From: Dryomyza anilis
Taxonomy: Eukaryota; Arthropoda; Insecta; Diptera; Dryomyzidae
Length of the DNA: 64,000 nt
Direction: 5' to 3'
Assembly (NCBI GenBank): GCA_951804985.1
Contig: OX638136.1
Coordinates: forward strand, 4,033,852 to 4,097,851
Shown here: piece by piece, positions 48,608 through 60,167 of the stretch
Layout of the letters: every line of letters begins with the position of its first letter
Position numbering within the stretch: position 1 is the first letter of the stretch
The notes under the pieces: generated by a model
Database searches by the model: none
What the model was told of the DNA's origin: nothing
Seen by the model: the letters and a program-made list of their open reading frames with translations, nothing else
Program-made: the position numbers and the translations under genes

Positions 48608-51600
48608 ATGAACAGCACCAAATTCGCCCAAATAAACCTGCATCACGCGAAGACGGCGTCTGACATCATCACGCAGGTCGTTGCAAAGCAACAAATTGGG
48701 ATGGTGCTGATTCAAGAACCCTGGGTACTCAGGGGCCAGATTAAAGGTCTGGCAAGTAAGGATGCAAAGGTAATATGGGATATCAGGGTGGATAATCCTA
48801 GAGCTTGTATCTTGATTAGAAACGTTATTAAATATCTTTGTCTTTCAGAATTCCTAACGCGGGATCAAGTAGTCATTCAGGTCTCTCTGATGATGAACGA
48901 TAACCCCCGCGAAGTAGTCATAGCGGCGTGTTATTTCCCTGGTGAGGAAACCATAGCGCCACCAGCAGATATCCAGAAGGTGGTGGAGTACTGCCAAAAG
49001 AAGAACCTTCCACTAATCATCGGAAGTGACGCAAATGCGCATAATGAGGTATGGGGAAGCACGGACACAAATAAAAGGGGTGAGTACCTTTTAGAATTTT
49101 TAGTATCATATAACTTAGATATTTACAACGTGGGAAATACACCAACATTTGTAACTAGGGTACGTCAAGAGGTTCTTGATATCACTTTCGGGAACAGGTA
49201 TATGACAGTCTATGTAAACAACTGGAGAGTGTCCAGCGAACCATCTATATCAGATCACAGGATAATACTGTTCGATATAGATGGGCTCACACCAAAAGTA
49301 AGTAATATAATAAATCCCAGGAAAACAGACTGGGAGAAGTATAAAGACATACTAAAAACCAATTTAGAACGTATTAGTACAGGTAGAGCCGCAAGGCACC
49401 CATTAGAGCTGGAAAGTATGGTAAATGAAATAAACTATGCAATAAACGATGCCTATGCATCCAGCTGCACAGAGAAAAAAGTAACCAGACAAAGAGAAAC
49501 TCCATGGTGGAGTGACCACTTGTCAAAACTAAGAACCAAAGTACGTAGGCTCTTTAATAGGGCTAAGCTTACCGGGAACTGGCAGGCCTACTCTGCCCTT
49601 CTTACCACAAATAATAAAGAAATAAGAAGTGCGAAAAGGAAAAGCTTCCGAAACTTCTGTGAGAACATCGGCTGCAGCGAGGCTATACAAGGCTATAGCA
49701 AAAGTTAAAACAGAAACATCACTCTCACTAAAAAGGGAGGATGGGAGTTATACCGAAAATGAGAATCAAAAGGTTTCACTTTTGCTAAAGACTCACTTTC
49801 CAGGCAGCACGCAAAACGTGCAAGAACACGATGAAATTCTTGTGAGACCCAGAATAGAAGACTGAGAGATTGCAAACAAGGTCTTTACAGAACAAAGAAT
49901 TGATTGGGCCTTACAACCATTCCAACCTTTCAAGTCCCCAGGTGTTGACGGCATATTCCCTGCTTTGCTACAACAGGGAAAATATTACCTAATGAAACAC
50001 CTGATAAGAATAACTAGAAGCAGCCTAGCACTAGGCTACATACCAAACATTTGGAGAAGAGCCAAGGTGGTATTTATACCAAAGGTGGGTAAAAAAGATC
50101 CCACCCATCCAAAGTCCTTCAGGCCAATTAGTCTCACTTCCTTTGTACTCAAAACAATGGAAAAGTTAATAGACAATTATATCAGAGAGAATACTCTGAA
50201 AGAAATTCCACTACATGCTTGTCAGCATGCATACAGAGCAGGCAGATCCACAGAAACCGCTCTATATCAACTGACAAATATAATACGGAAAACCATAGAT
50301 TAAAAAGAGATCGCACTGTGTGCCTTCCTTGACATCGAGGGTGCCTTTGATAATACCTCTCATGGGGGCATAAAGAGGTCCCTGGAGGTTAAGGGAGTAA
50401 ACAACACTATGTCTAGATGGATGAGCGAAATGCTAACATGCAGAACAGCAGAAGTAACGGTTGGGACAATCAACATAAGAATTATTACAACTAGAGGCTG
50501 TCCACAGGGGGGGGTACTCTCACCCCTTATGTGGAGCTTGGTTGTAGATGAGCTACTGTGGAAACTTACAAACATGGGATTTGAATGTCAAGGGTATGCC
50601 GACGACATAGTAATCATATGCAGAGGGAAATTTGACGACACTCTATGTGATAGAATAAAATTAGGTCTCAGAACTACAAAGGAATGGTGTGTAACTGTAG
50701 GACTAAATATAAATCCCGCAAAAACCACAAGAAGAAGAAACCATAATATTAGACCAATCCGGCTAGATGGAGTCGAAGTAAGCCGGAGTGAAGAAGTCAA
50801 ATATTTAGGAATTACACTAGACAGCAAACTTCTATGGAAGCAACAAGAAAAAGAAGTCATAATAAAAGCCACACGGGCAATTATGATAAGTAGGTCCATT
50901 GCAGGCAAAAGTTGGGGATGCACACCCAAAATAATGCGATGGACGTATTCAATGATGGTCCGACCAATTATAATGTATGGAATAGTGGTATGGGCAAAAA
51001 GACTAAGTCTTCGGACAACACAGAAATCTCTAGAGAAAGTTCAACGGCTAGCTTGTTCTTGTATAACAGGAGCCATGAGAACATGTCCCACTGCGGCAAT
51101 GGAAGTACTCCTTGAATTTGCACCATTACACCTGTTCCTGTAGGGAGTGGCAAGAGGAGCACTCCACCGCATAGCAAACGAAGGTATTGGAAATGGAGGA
51201 CGTATGGAGCCCGGGAAAGCGTGTCTTCTGACCCGACTGTTTCCCACGCTACCAACTCCAATAGACCATAAAACGAAGAGATTCAACTTCGTAAAAAACT
51301 TTAAGACGAAACGCAGTAACAAAAAGATATGGGAAAACATATCTGACACATATGATATACACAAGAATATGATCACGTGGTACACGGATGGATCACTAAC
51401 AGATGAAGGAACCGGAGCAGGGGTATATGGGCCTAGAACCAAATACTTCGAAGCCATGGGGAAATACACCAGTATCTTTCAAGCGGAAATATACGCTATA
51501 GATAGATGCATCCGGTTCAATCTGGATAGGCATTATAGCAATAGAAATATAGCAATCCTGTCGGACAGCCAGGCAGCCATAATGGCATTAGAATCTTACG

Positions 51601-52189
51601 AGATCAATTCAGAACTAGGTAATATAAATAAACTAGGTATGAATAATAGTGTCACCATACTCTGGGTCCCTGGCCACAGAGGAATAGAAGGCAATGAAGA
51701 AGCTGACAAACTTGCACGGAAAGGAGCCGCCACAAAGCTAATAGGACCCGAACCTTTTTGTGGAATTGGTGACAGTGTTTTAAAAAAGTTTTTACGAGAA
51801 GAACTACTTAACACCAGAGAACTCCTATGGTTGGGGCAGGCTAAAATGCGTCAATCAAAGAAATTCATTGGGTCCTATGACTTAAGAAGATTTAAAGAAT
51901 ACATTAAGCTATCGAAGAAAACCTGAGAATTCTAACAGGACTTCTTACAGGTCATTGTCGGCTTGCTAATCATCTAACTAGGATGGGTATACAAACTGAC
52001 AGCACATGTAGATTCTGTCTAGAAGACGATGAAGATCCAGAACACATTTTAGAAACGTGTCCAGCGCTAATGCGTACAAGAATGCAAATACTTGGGAATC
52101 GACAACCAAGTCCAAACGATATTAGAAAGATGAACCCTAACCATATAATCAGGTTTATAACTGAGATAGGCTTGACGGACATCTTATAG
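48608..52189 (+). pseudogene. LOA-like ORF2: endonuclease, RT, RNase H and zinc finger
   Basis: Domains in order: EEP endonuclease (IQEPWV about 48,713, GSDANAHN about 49,021, ISDHR about 49,246), RT (KSPGVDGI about 49,935, FLDIEGAFD 50,324-50,350, GCPQGGVLSP about 50,493, YADD 50,595-50,606), RNase H (YTDGS about 51,380, AEIYA about 51,485, DSQAA about 51,565, GNEEAD about 51,690) and a CX2CX8HX4C finger at 52,007-52,060. RNase H downstream of RT and the closing zinc finger favour the I/LOA group. Breaks: a frameshift near 49,680, stops at 49,863, 50,301 and 51,141, and a frameshift near 51,920. Catalytic residues of all three enzymes are still readable, so the insertion is relatively young. 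Confidence 0.9.
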
Positions 52190-52329
52190 AACTATTTAAA
52201 ACCAGAACCCCCTATAAATAGTATAGGGAGATGCCACAGCTGAGAATGGCTTCAGTCATGGTATCAAGCGGGGCACAATAGATCTATTCAGGTCGCAGTG
52301 CATCACCCCGAAGCAATAATAATAATAAA

Positions 52330-53527
52330 ATGTTCGTATACATGTCTTTTATATCGTATTTCACAAATTCATACTGATAGGACACCCCTTAGAATGTTAG
52401 AAATAATTTTTTGTAATGGGTAACTTTACCAAGGAATAGTTCCACATATTGGTCGACATGGTTGACCATCTTTATGATATTTTACAGTACCATATAAATA
52501 AGGAAGCTTAATTAGCTTATCATTTTTATCACTGAAACCTAATAGTAAAAGGATAAGGAATTAACTGAGAATTGTTGAAATGTTGAATTAATTGACTAAG
52601 TAAGTACTTGAATCGCTTTCTTATTTGAAGCAAAATTAAAGAAAAATCCTCGTTTACTCCAATCATCCATTTTATCCAATCATCCATTTTATCCAATCAT
52701 CAATTTTTTTACGATAGTCAGTTTTGTACATTATGGTAGTACTTTTTCCTTTATCTGCCTGTACAATACAAATATTAGGATTTTTACGGAAAAATTCTTT
52801 AGTGTCACGCAACATCTTCAAAACGCATCGCGCCATAAGATCAATATTAGTATCTTTTTTAGATATTATTACCTGATTGAGACGGTTATAATACACAGCG
52901 ACTAATTCCCTAAATAATATGTCTGGGTCAAAATTATAATAAAGCATCGCATTTCCTATAAATGCGCATAATTCAAAGTATCCAATAAAGTAGGGGTATG
53001 AGGCGGCACAAAACTAGGACCCCAACTTAATAAGCTAGATACATTAGTAGTTATCTCTAGAGTAGTTAAATTTACAAAGCCACCAGGAATCTGCAAGGGT
53101 ACTATAGAAGGAGTAACAGGTAATTGAACCCCGGTAGAATCCATGAAATCCAAGTAGATGGCTCATTATTTATATCAGAGGTGTTTCGTAGATCAACATC
53201 AGGGTTGATTGTAGGGTTGACTTCATTGTCATTGATAATCAGATCATTAATAACATTGGTATTTAGTGCGGAGCTCTCTTTGTTATTATCAATAATCACA
53301 ACCCAAACAACTCCAGATGTATGTGCATGATTTGTAATATTCTCCTCATGTGTTAGATCAATAATACTAACATTACTCAAGCTCTCAGGATTGGCATTTT
53401 CAAACATATCTCCCATAGCCGTTTGATCAAGTGGTGAACCCACAACACAGTCGTCATTATCTTCTGATGAACGATACTGTTGATTATATAATACCACATT
53501 AACAGGAAATGACTCCTTTTGTGGTTC
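52330..53527 (-). pseudogene. U5 exon 4, N-terminal part
   Basis: From the acceptor-like site at 53,528 through the acidic region and the ADKGKSTTIM block (about 52,760) to the YHKDGQPCRPICG block (about 52,450), ending at the LOA tail. Defects: a deletion near 53,151, the shared 14-bp deletion near 52,548, and a local triplication of the TCCATTTTATCCAATCA motif near 52,663-52,700. Confidence 0.85.
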
Positions 53528-53543
53528 CTTTATTGGTATTATT

Positions 53544-56500
53544 GGAGTAGCGTCAACGCACTTATGGGGGACGGACGTGTCGTCTCTTGTCTTTTTTAAC
53601 GTTATCCGTCCGTCGTTTAGTATAAATGTGTTTCAAAATTTTGTTTAATGTGCCCGCCCAACATAAGAAAAAATACCAACGAAATAAATCAAAATTAAAC
53701 TAAAACACAAACTAATAATAATTTACATAAAAAACTAAAATAAAACAAAATAATCACCAAATAAATTAAACAAACAATAAAAATTCAACAACAACAACCA
53801 CATAATAGAACCGGTTTCGCGCTGCCTGCTGAGTTGCAGCACTCGCTGTTTTTGCAATTGCCGACGCAAAGAGCTTTTCTATGCTCTTTGCTGCAATTGC
53901 ACAGGGTTGTTGACGTATTCCCTCCCTCCCCCATCCTACTCCACGACACTAGTGCGCACGGTTGAAGCTGCACTGAGTGCATAATATATGCTGTGGTGAA
54001 GGCATAACACTCACCACGGCTCGACTTACGCTCTCATTTGTTTGTTTCAACTGCTGCGCCTTGGTAGTATATATTTCTGTTTTGAAGTTGCCCAGTAGAA
54101 AAAATTTCGCATAGATTTTTGCAACATTCTTGGCCTAAGTCGAACTTTTTCTCGGTATATGCGTATGTGTCCATCCATAGGCCACAAATAATGCCACTAG
54201 GTGAGACCCAGGTTAATGAGGGTGCAGATCCACTGGATTTTTATATACCTGGTTATCACCTATTGCCATTATTCTCTGCCCATAGGGGCCTTGCTCTTTT
54301 TATTCGAAGTGACATTGCGTATGAACTGCAGCAACAACATAGTGTGTCGGATAGCGAATTTAATACTATTTGGGTTAAATTCAAAATTCAAACACACATC
54401 ATGCACTTGTGTTTTCTTTATAGGAGTCCGAATTTAGATAGGGTTTCCACCTGTAATAAGCTGGATGCCTTATCTGATTCGATCTCAAATATATTGGAGC
54501 AATTTCCAGGCAGTGAAATTGTTGTTGCCGGCGATTTTAATGTGCACAACGTCACTTGGTTGAGCCACTCGGGTCTATCAAAACAGGAGGGTTGTTATGT
54601 TGAGCTTTTTGCCGAGTGCAACCAGCTCACTCAAATGGTGAAGGAGCCGACGTATATTCAACGCGTCGGCGGGCAAATCGCAAAAGTCCTGGACCTTTTT
54701 CTGACTTCACATCATGAAAAATATGATTTAAAGTCCTTGCACCTCTTGGTAATTCCGACCACTGTACTGTTTCCGCTGAGTTTTCGTATTCTAGTTTACG
54801 CGCCTCTTCGATTAAAGCCCCGAAGAGGAATGTATGGCTTTACGAAAAAGCAAATTGGGTTGCGTTAAAAAAATTTTTTCGCAACTTTAATTGGAAATTG
54901 TGTTTCGCTGACAGAGACATAAATGCTGCGGCTTTAATGGTACAAAATATTATTTTATTAGGTTTGCGGTCCTTCATACCTTCTAAAAAAAATTAGCATT
55001 AAACCTAAGGACCACTCTTGGTTTAATGAGACTTGCAGGATTGCAGTCAGGTCGAAAGAGGAAGCCTTTCAGACTTGGCGTTCTAACAAGAATGCTGATA
55101 CTGTAAGACTTCGTATACAGGCTAGGAATCGCTGTAATGCCATGATCTCGCGCGAAAAGTTTCTTCACGAACAAAATTCGTGCAAAAAGGTCCTACTCTA
55201 TCACAGGAGTAGTAAAAATTTCTGGTCATTTGTAAAAAGGGTGAGGAATCAGACGACATCGTCTACTCCAACTCTTAGTATGAATGGCCAGATCTTCACT
55301 GACCCGGTTGATAAAGCTAATCTCTTGGCAGAATTATTTGCAAATAATTCAACGCTCCCAGATAGTAATCAACCACTGCCTGTCGTCGATTTTGTTTCTT
55401 CTGCAATGCCGGAGATACATTTTCGAACTCGGGCAGTTAAAAAGGTTTTAGCAAACCTCAACATTAACAAAGCCTCTGGGCCAGATGGCATATCTGCCCA
55501 TGTGTTGAAGAAGTGCGCGTCAACGCTGGCTTGTCCGTTGCGTAACCTTTTCAACATCTCCTACACGACAGGAGTTTTTCCATCTTGTTGGAAGGTTGCC
55601 AATGTCCAGCCAGTTCCGAAAAAGGGCGAGGCCACGAACACCGACCCATTGCAATATGCTCTGCACTATCCAAGGTAATGGAGAGCGTAATTACTTTGTG
55701 AACTATCTTGAGCACAACGAATTGCTCAGTGACCGACAATACGGTTTCCGTAGGACCAAATCCACAGGTGACTTGATGGCGGTCCTCTCCGAAAAGTGGA
55801 ATAATTGTGTTCAACTTTTCGGGGAGAGCAAGGCTGTTGCTCTTGATATCTCCAAGGCTTTTGATCGAGTGTGGCATAAAGCCCTCGTTTCAAAACTAAT
55901 TGCATATGGTGTCGGTGAATCTTTTACTCGATGGATATCGAGTTTTCTCCAGGGTCGTTCAATACGAGTTGCGATGGATGGTGTTCTTTCGGAACAACAT
56001 TTCATCAATTCTGGAGTTCCGCAGGGTTCCGTCCTATCCCCGTCCCTATTTCTGGTATTTATCAATGACCTTCTGTCATTGACCCAGAACCCAATCCATT
56101 CCTTTGCAGATGATAGCAACATTTGTCATTCATACTCGTTCAAAAAGCGCCCAACCTCTTTGGAGATTGAGAGTAAAAGACGCACTATGAATGACACACT
56201 CAATAATGACCTTAAAACAATCTCCGAGTGGGGTCTTGCAAATAGAGTTGATTTTAATGCACGCAAGACCCAATGTTGTCTGTTATCTCACAAAAGAATG
56301 GATTCAACCCAACCTCCCCTCAATATGGGTGCTGTGGATATTGCAGAGTCAGCTGCTCTTGACGTTCTGGGCATATCAATTCAATGTGATCTCCGTTGGA
56401 ATGATCATATATTTGACATATCGAAAGGGGCGGCCATGTGCCTCGGTTTTTTAAAACGGTGTAAGACATACTTCACTCCTGCACTGTCTACACCACCTAT

Positions 56501-57037
56501 ATTCGGCCTAAGATGGAATACAATTCGCACATATGGGCAGGGGCTTCAAAATCTTCTTTGGAGTTCCTGGATCGAATCCAACAACGTGCAATATATTTAA
56601 TAGGGGATGAAAATATTTTATCGTCTATTGGTTCTCTTGAGCACCGAAGGACCGTTGGGTGTGTAAGCCTGTTTTATAGGTATTACAATGGTAAGTGTGC
56701 GAGGGAGATACATGGCCTGATTCCATCAGGTCGTGTGTCCTCTCGTTCTACTCGGGCATCGAACCAAGCCCACCCCTTCGTAGTTCACTCGGCTCTCAAT
56801 AGAACCACGCATTACCGAGAGAATTCGTTCTTCAGTCGCTCGATACGTTTGTGGAACAATCTCCCTGCGTCTGTTTTTCCCGACATTTTTGATTTTGGGA
56901 AGTTCAAAACAAACATTCACCGACACTACTCCATCTTTCCCCCCTCCATTTAACCTATCATCCCTTCTTACGATCAACACTGTGCATTGCATGAATAGGG
57001 GGCATCCCCCGAGCGTTGGTCAATTTGTAAAAAAAAA
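53544..57037 (+). mobile_element. CR1-like non-LTR retrotransposon, copy in U5
   Basis: Same site and orientation as in U2 and U4, with full 5' end and poly-A tail (57,029-57,037). At about 3.49 kb it is the longest copy and the only one that keeps the full ORF2 C-terminus. Confidence 0.92.
54119..56953 (+). pseudogene. CR1-like ORF2: endonuclease and reverse transcriptase (U5 copy)
   Basis: Endonuclease open from 54,119 to about 54,730, where a 1-bp loss shifts the frame. The RT entry is at 55,142-55,676, a 10-bp or so loss occurs near 55,639, the common frameshift lies at about 55,690, and the RT core follows in another frame (AFDRVWH, GVPQGSVLSP, FADD at 56,105-56,116). After a deletion near 56,481 the C-terminal segment (56,513-56,953) ends with the SRSIRLWNNLP motif typical of CR1/jockey-group ORF2 tails. 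Confidence 0.88.
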
Positions 57038-57452
57038 TGTCAACTAAATTAGATCATATATATATATAAGTATATTTAGATTTCCTTGATTTTAAGTCTT
57101 AACTTATTTTAATAATTAATTTAAGGTTATTCATTTCATGTTTTGAAAAAATAATTTCTTATCCGCTCACAGTTGTGAACATATTCATATATATGTGTGT
57201 GTATGTGTGTATATGCATATACATATTCCCATTATAAGGTTTTGAAGAAGAATATTTTCAAAATTTCTAAAAATTTTCTAAAAATCTCTAAATAATTTTC
57301 AAGAATTTCAAAATTTTTCTTCAAAAATTTCCAAAAATTTTAATAATATCTAAATTTTAACATCACATATACTCATATGTGGTACGTTATCAACTTATTA
57401 TATAATTTAAGAAAATACTTTGTAAAGTAACTAAAACTTGGAATAATATTAC

Positions 57453-57988
57453 CGACTGGTCTGTATTCCCACTAAATCCAAAAGTTGAGTTCGATTGTTC
57501 AGCTTGTACCTGAGTAGTTGCTGGTTGATTATTACCAGATGGGGTTGCCGCATTATGCCAATTTTGATGATTAGGAATCAAATGTTGATTCCATTCAGAC
57601 ATCCACTGATGATCTATTGATGAATGATTACTAGCACTCGATAAATTCCAATACCCGAAATGAGATGTTGATGGAATATTACTCCACTCTGATACCCTTT
57701 GGTTATACGCGGTACGTTGTAATGGATCCCACATGTTAGGATATTGAAAATTATGTACTGGCTGTGACCATCGTCGATGCATTATATGTGATGAATCGGG
57801 TAGTGAGGTATTAACCTCACTACCCGAGATGGTTGTATGGTATGAGATGGTTGTGACAGCGCCCGTACAGGACACCTCGAGTCCCATGAAGTTGCCCAGG
57901 TATTAGATCTAACGCGAGGACGCATGTATGGACGATTATTTGAACCCATATGAGCGCGAGAAACAGAGCGATGAGTAGGAACCCATAC
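57453..57988 (-). pseudogene. U5 exon 3 of the PLE gene (snap-back insertion)
   Basis: 536 bp: the 513-bp consensus plus 23 bp inserted at about 57,813-57,840, which contains the reverse complement of the sequence beside it. The frame is broken. Splice-like ends are intact. Confidence 0.7.
57797..57826. repeat. perfect 12-bp inverted repeat created in U5 exon 3
   Basis: Arms CGGGTAGTGAGG and CCTCACTACCCG with a 6-nt spacer TATTAA. The other units have only the left arm. Confidence 0.95.
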
Positions 57989-58035
57989 CTATTAGTGGTA
58001 CATAAATGTTTGTCATTATACCCATCATTAATAAT

Positions 58036-58565
58036 AACCAGTTGGGAAGGTTAGATCACATGGGAAATTTTAAAGTAGGTGTAATTATGATAGTTAGGAT
58101 TATCAAAATTATAGTCGGTCTAAGCCGACTATAAATACCCTACACATATGTGTGGTTACCATTCAAAGTGATATATAGGTCACCAGGGTATACGAATCCT
58201 GAAAATAACTACAAACATTCAATCGCTGAAGAATTTCCATTTATTTGATACCCATATTTACAAATGGGTAGGTGTACCGAATTTCGATTTTTTTTTGTGA
58301 ACAAGTGAACAAGTCTTTTCGCCGGAAAACATTATTATCATGTATTTGAGCATGATATCAATATATATTTGACCAAAAAAGTTTACCTAAGCACGTATAC
58401 ATAAAAATTGATCTTTATATGTACATTTTATATGAGGTATTTGAACATAAGTGGTCGGATCATAGGTCACAATGGACCGATCTCGCCATACAGCGTAGGT
58501 ATATTAGTAATCTAAGTTATAAGTTTCATTTATATAGCTCTTCAATTTTAAAAGTAGTAGGGATT

Positions 58566-58596
<31 letters not shown>

Positions 58597-58763
58597 ACAG
58601 GCAGACAGACAGACAGACAGACAGACGGACATCGCTAAATCGACTCAGGAGGTCATGCTGATCAAGAATATATATACTTTTCCATACCGGAGATGCTTCC
58701 TTCTGGGTGTTACAAACGGCGTACCAAACTGAATATACCCTTTCACTCTTAGTGTAGGGTATA
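58036..58763 (-). mobile_element. DINE-1/mini-me-like (Helitron-related) element, copy 1
   Basis: Inserted in intron 2 of U5; the empty site in U1 is AATAATAAAAATAG near 5,490. It has the dipteran DINE-1 architecture in reverse: subterminal inverted repeats ATACCCTACAC (58,135-58,145) and GTGTAGGGTAT (58,752-58,762), a stem-loop TATAGTCGG/CCGACTATA (58,110-58,133), and an expanded (CAGA)n tract (58,570-58,624), the complement of the (GTCY)n core. Next to the tract the TTCTTGATCAGCATGACC and GAGTCGATTTAGC blocks typical of this family are readable. There is no coding capacity. Confidence 0.85.
58570..58624. repeat. (CAGA)n tetranucleotide tract within DINE-1-like copy 1
   Basis: About 13 imperfect CAGA/CGGA repeats; copy 2 has about 6 at the matching place (61,289-61,316). 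Confidence 0.95.
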
Positions 58764-59240
58764 AAAATAATTATCGTGTATAATAGGTAAAAAAATATAT
58801 AAAGAAAACCTTTGGATTGATAAATCAGGGATTTATAAGGGGTTTTTTTTGAGAAATCGATCTCAAATATAATCCTAAATGAAAATATCATAGCTATGAA
58901 TATAATGGAAAATACTGTGAACTAAGTAACCATATTTTGATACTACTATTTAAAAGTACATTTTGTTAGGAACTTTCTTTTCAAAAAACAAATGTTTTTA
59001 AAAATGATAGAAAAGTAAATAGAAGATGGCATTTATGAATATTAATGGAACCAAAATGGTATTTGTTATTTGTTTATCATTATCTTTCTTAATAATTAGA
59101 TAGAATTTGTTATTTATGAATATTTAAAAACCCAACCAGATAATCCATTAGATTCGCAGGAGTAGAAACGGCTACTGTTGTCTAAAGGTTTTTTAAAATA
59201 ATAAGTTTCTTTGATTTTAACGTTTTACAAAATACCTTAC

Positions 59241-59669
59241 CTTGAAACCACTTGAGTCTGCTACCTCAACTAGTGTTGCTAGCCCTTGTGCCAAAATTGG
59301 CGATTGATGCACCACCGTGTCAGGTGTTAAGGCTGTATTAGAGCCTACCTCAGTATCTGACGAGACCTCAATAACCGAACCATTATCAACTGCAAGTTTA
59401 GTTGAACCATCATCAACTGCAAGTTGAGTTGAACCATCTCCAATCGCAAGTTCAACTGGTATAAACAGATTGACCCCAATCGCAGACTTAACCATATCAG
59501 AACTGGCCACAGATTCACCCATTTTAATATCACTAGAACCAGTTTCAATCACATTTTCGGCCGCTGATTCAATCGTAGACTCATCTAAATGATTAGGTTT
59601 CGAACCAGTTTGTTCTGTATTATCGAGGCCCATTAAAAGTTTACGACGTACATTACCAGGACACACACC
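59241..59669 (-). pseudogene. U5 exon 2 of the PLE gene (intact frame)
   Basis: 429 bp, 143 codons, open throughout, with donor CAAG|GTAAGG and acceptor TATATAG. It agrees with U4 exon 2 apart from a few substitutions. Confidence 0.7.
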
Positions 59670-59833
59670 CTATATATTTTTTGTGGTTATAATTTAATAA
59701 AAATATATTGAATTAATATTGTGTGATAATAGTCTGGATAAGTTTAGATAAATGGTCTCGAACTAAAAGTTTTAGCCTTTATATCAACATACGATATTGA
59801 TAAATCAAAAATATTAATATCAAAGCAAATCAC

Positions 59834-60167
59834 CTCATCATTTCGCATAATATTTCCAAAAATCCAAATGTATTGATAGTCGTTGCCGCTTTGGTGATGG
59901 CGAACAGTCGGGAGATAACTCAGTAATAAAACGCTGATTAGTATGACATGAGGAACGTGTATCCATATCCGACACATCTGACACCTCTAAAGGCTCCTTT
60001 TTGATTTCGTGAGGTTGCAAAAGTTGAGGATTCTCAACAGTATCCTCATCATCATTGAGTATTGGGATAGGCGCATGAACGGTCACGCCACTACTATTAT
60101 GATCGTATTTAATTGGTATTACTGCATTGAGTATATACTCATCATCATCGGACAAGAATGCATCCAT
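59834..60167 (-). pseudogene. U5 exon 1 of the PLE gene (26-bp deletion)
   Basis: ATG at 60,167-60,165. The start region and the IKKEP and SPKRQRLS motifs are intact and in one frame, without the 2-bp insertion of U2/U3. A 26-bp deletion near 59,861 shifts the frame shortly before the donor. Confidence 0.7.

Larger units (their letters stand above)
47871..52329 (+). mobile_element. LOA-like non-LTR retrotransposon inserted in U5 RT exon
   Basis: A 4.46-kb element, antisense to the PLE gene, interrupts it just upstream of the first catalytic Asp motif. The left end lies inside ORF1, so the element is 5'-truncated. The right end is an (AAT)n tail at about 52,312-52,329. At the target the other units have two adjacent ATGTTC units, one of which is seen on each side of the insertion, so a longer target duplication is not evident. 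A 78-bp deletion of RT sequence lies 47 bp beyond the tail (junction at 52,376). Confidence 0.9.
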
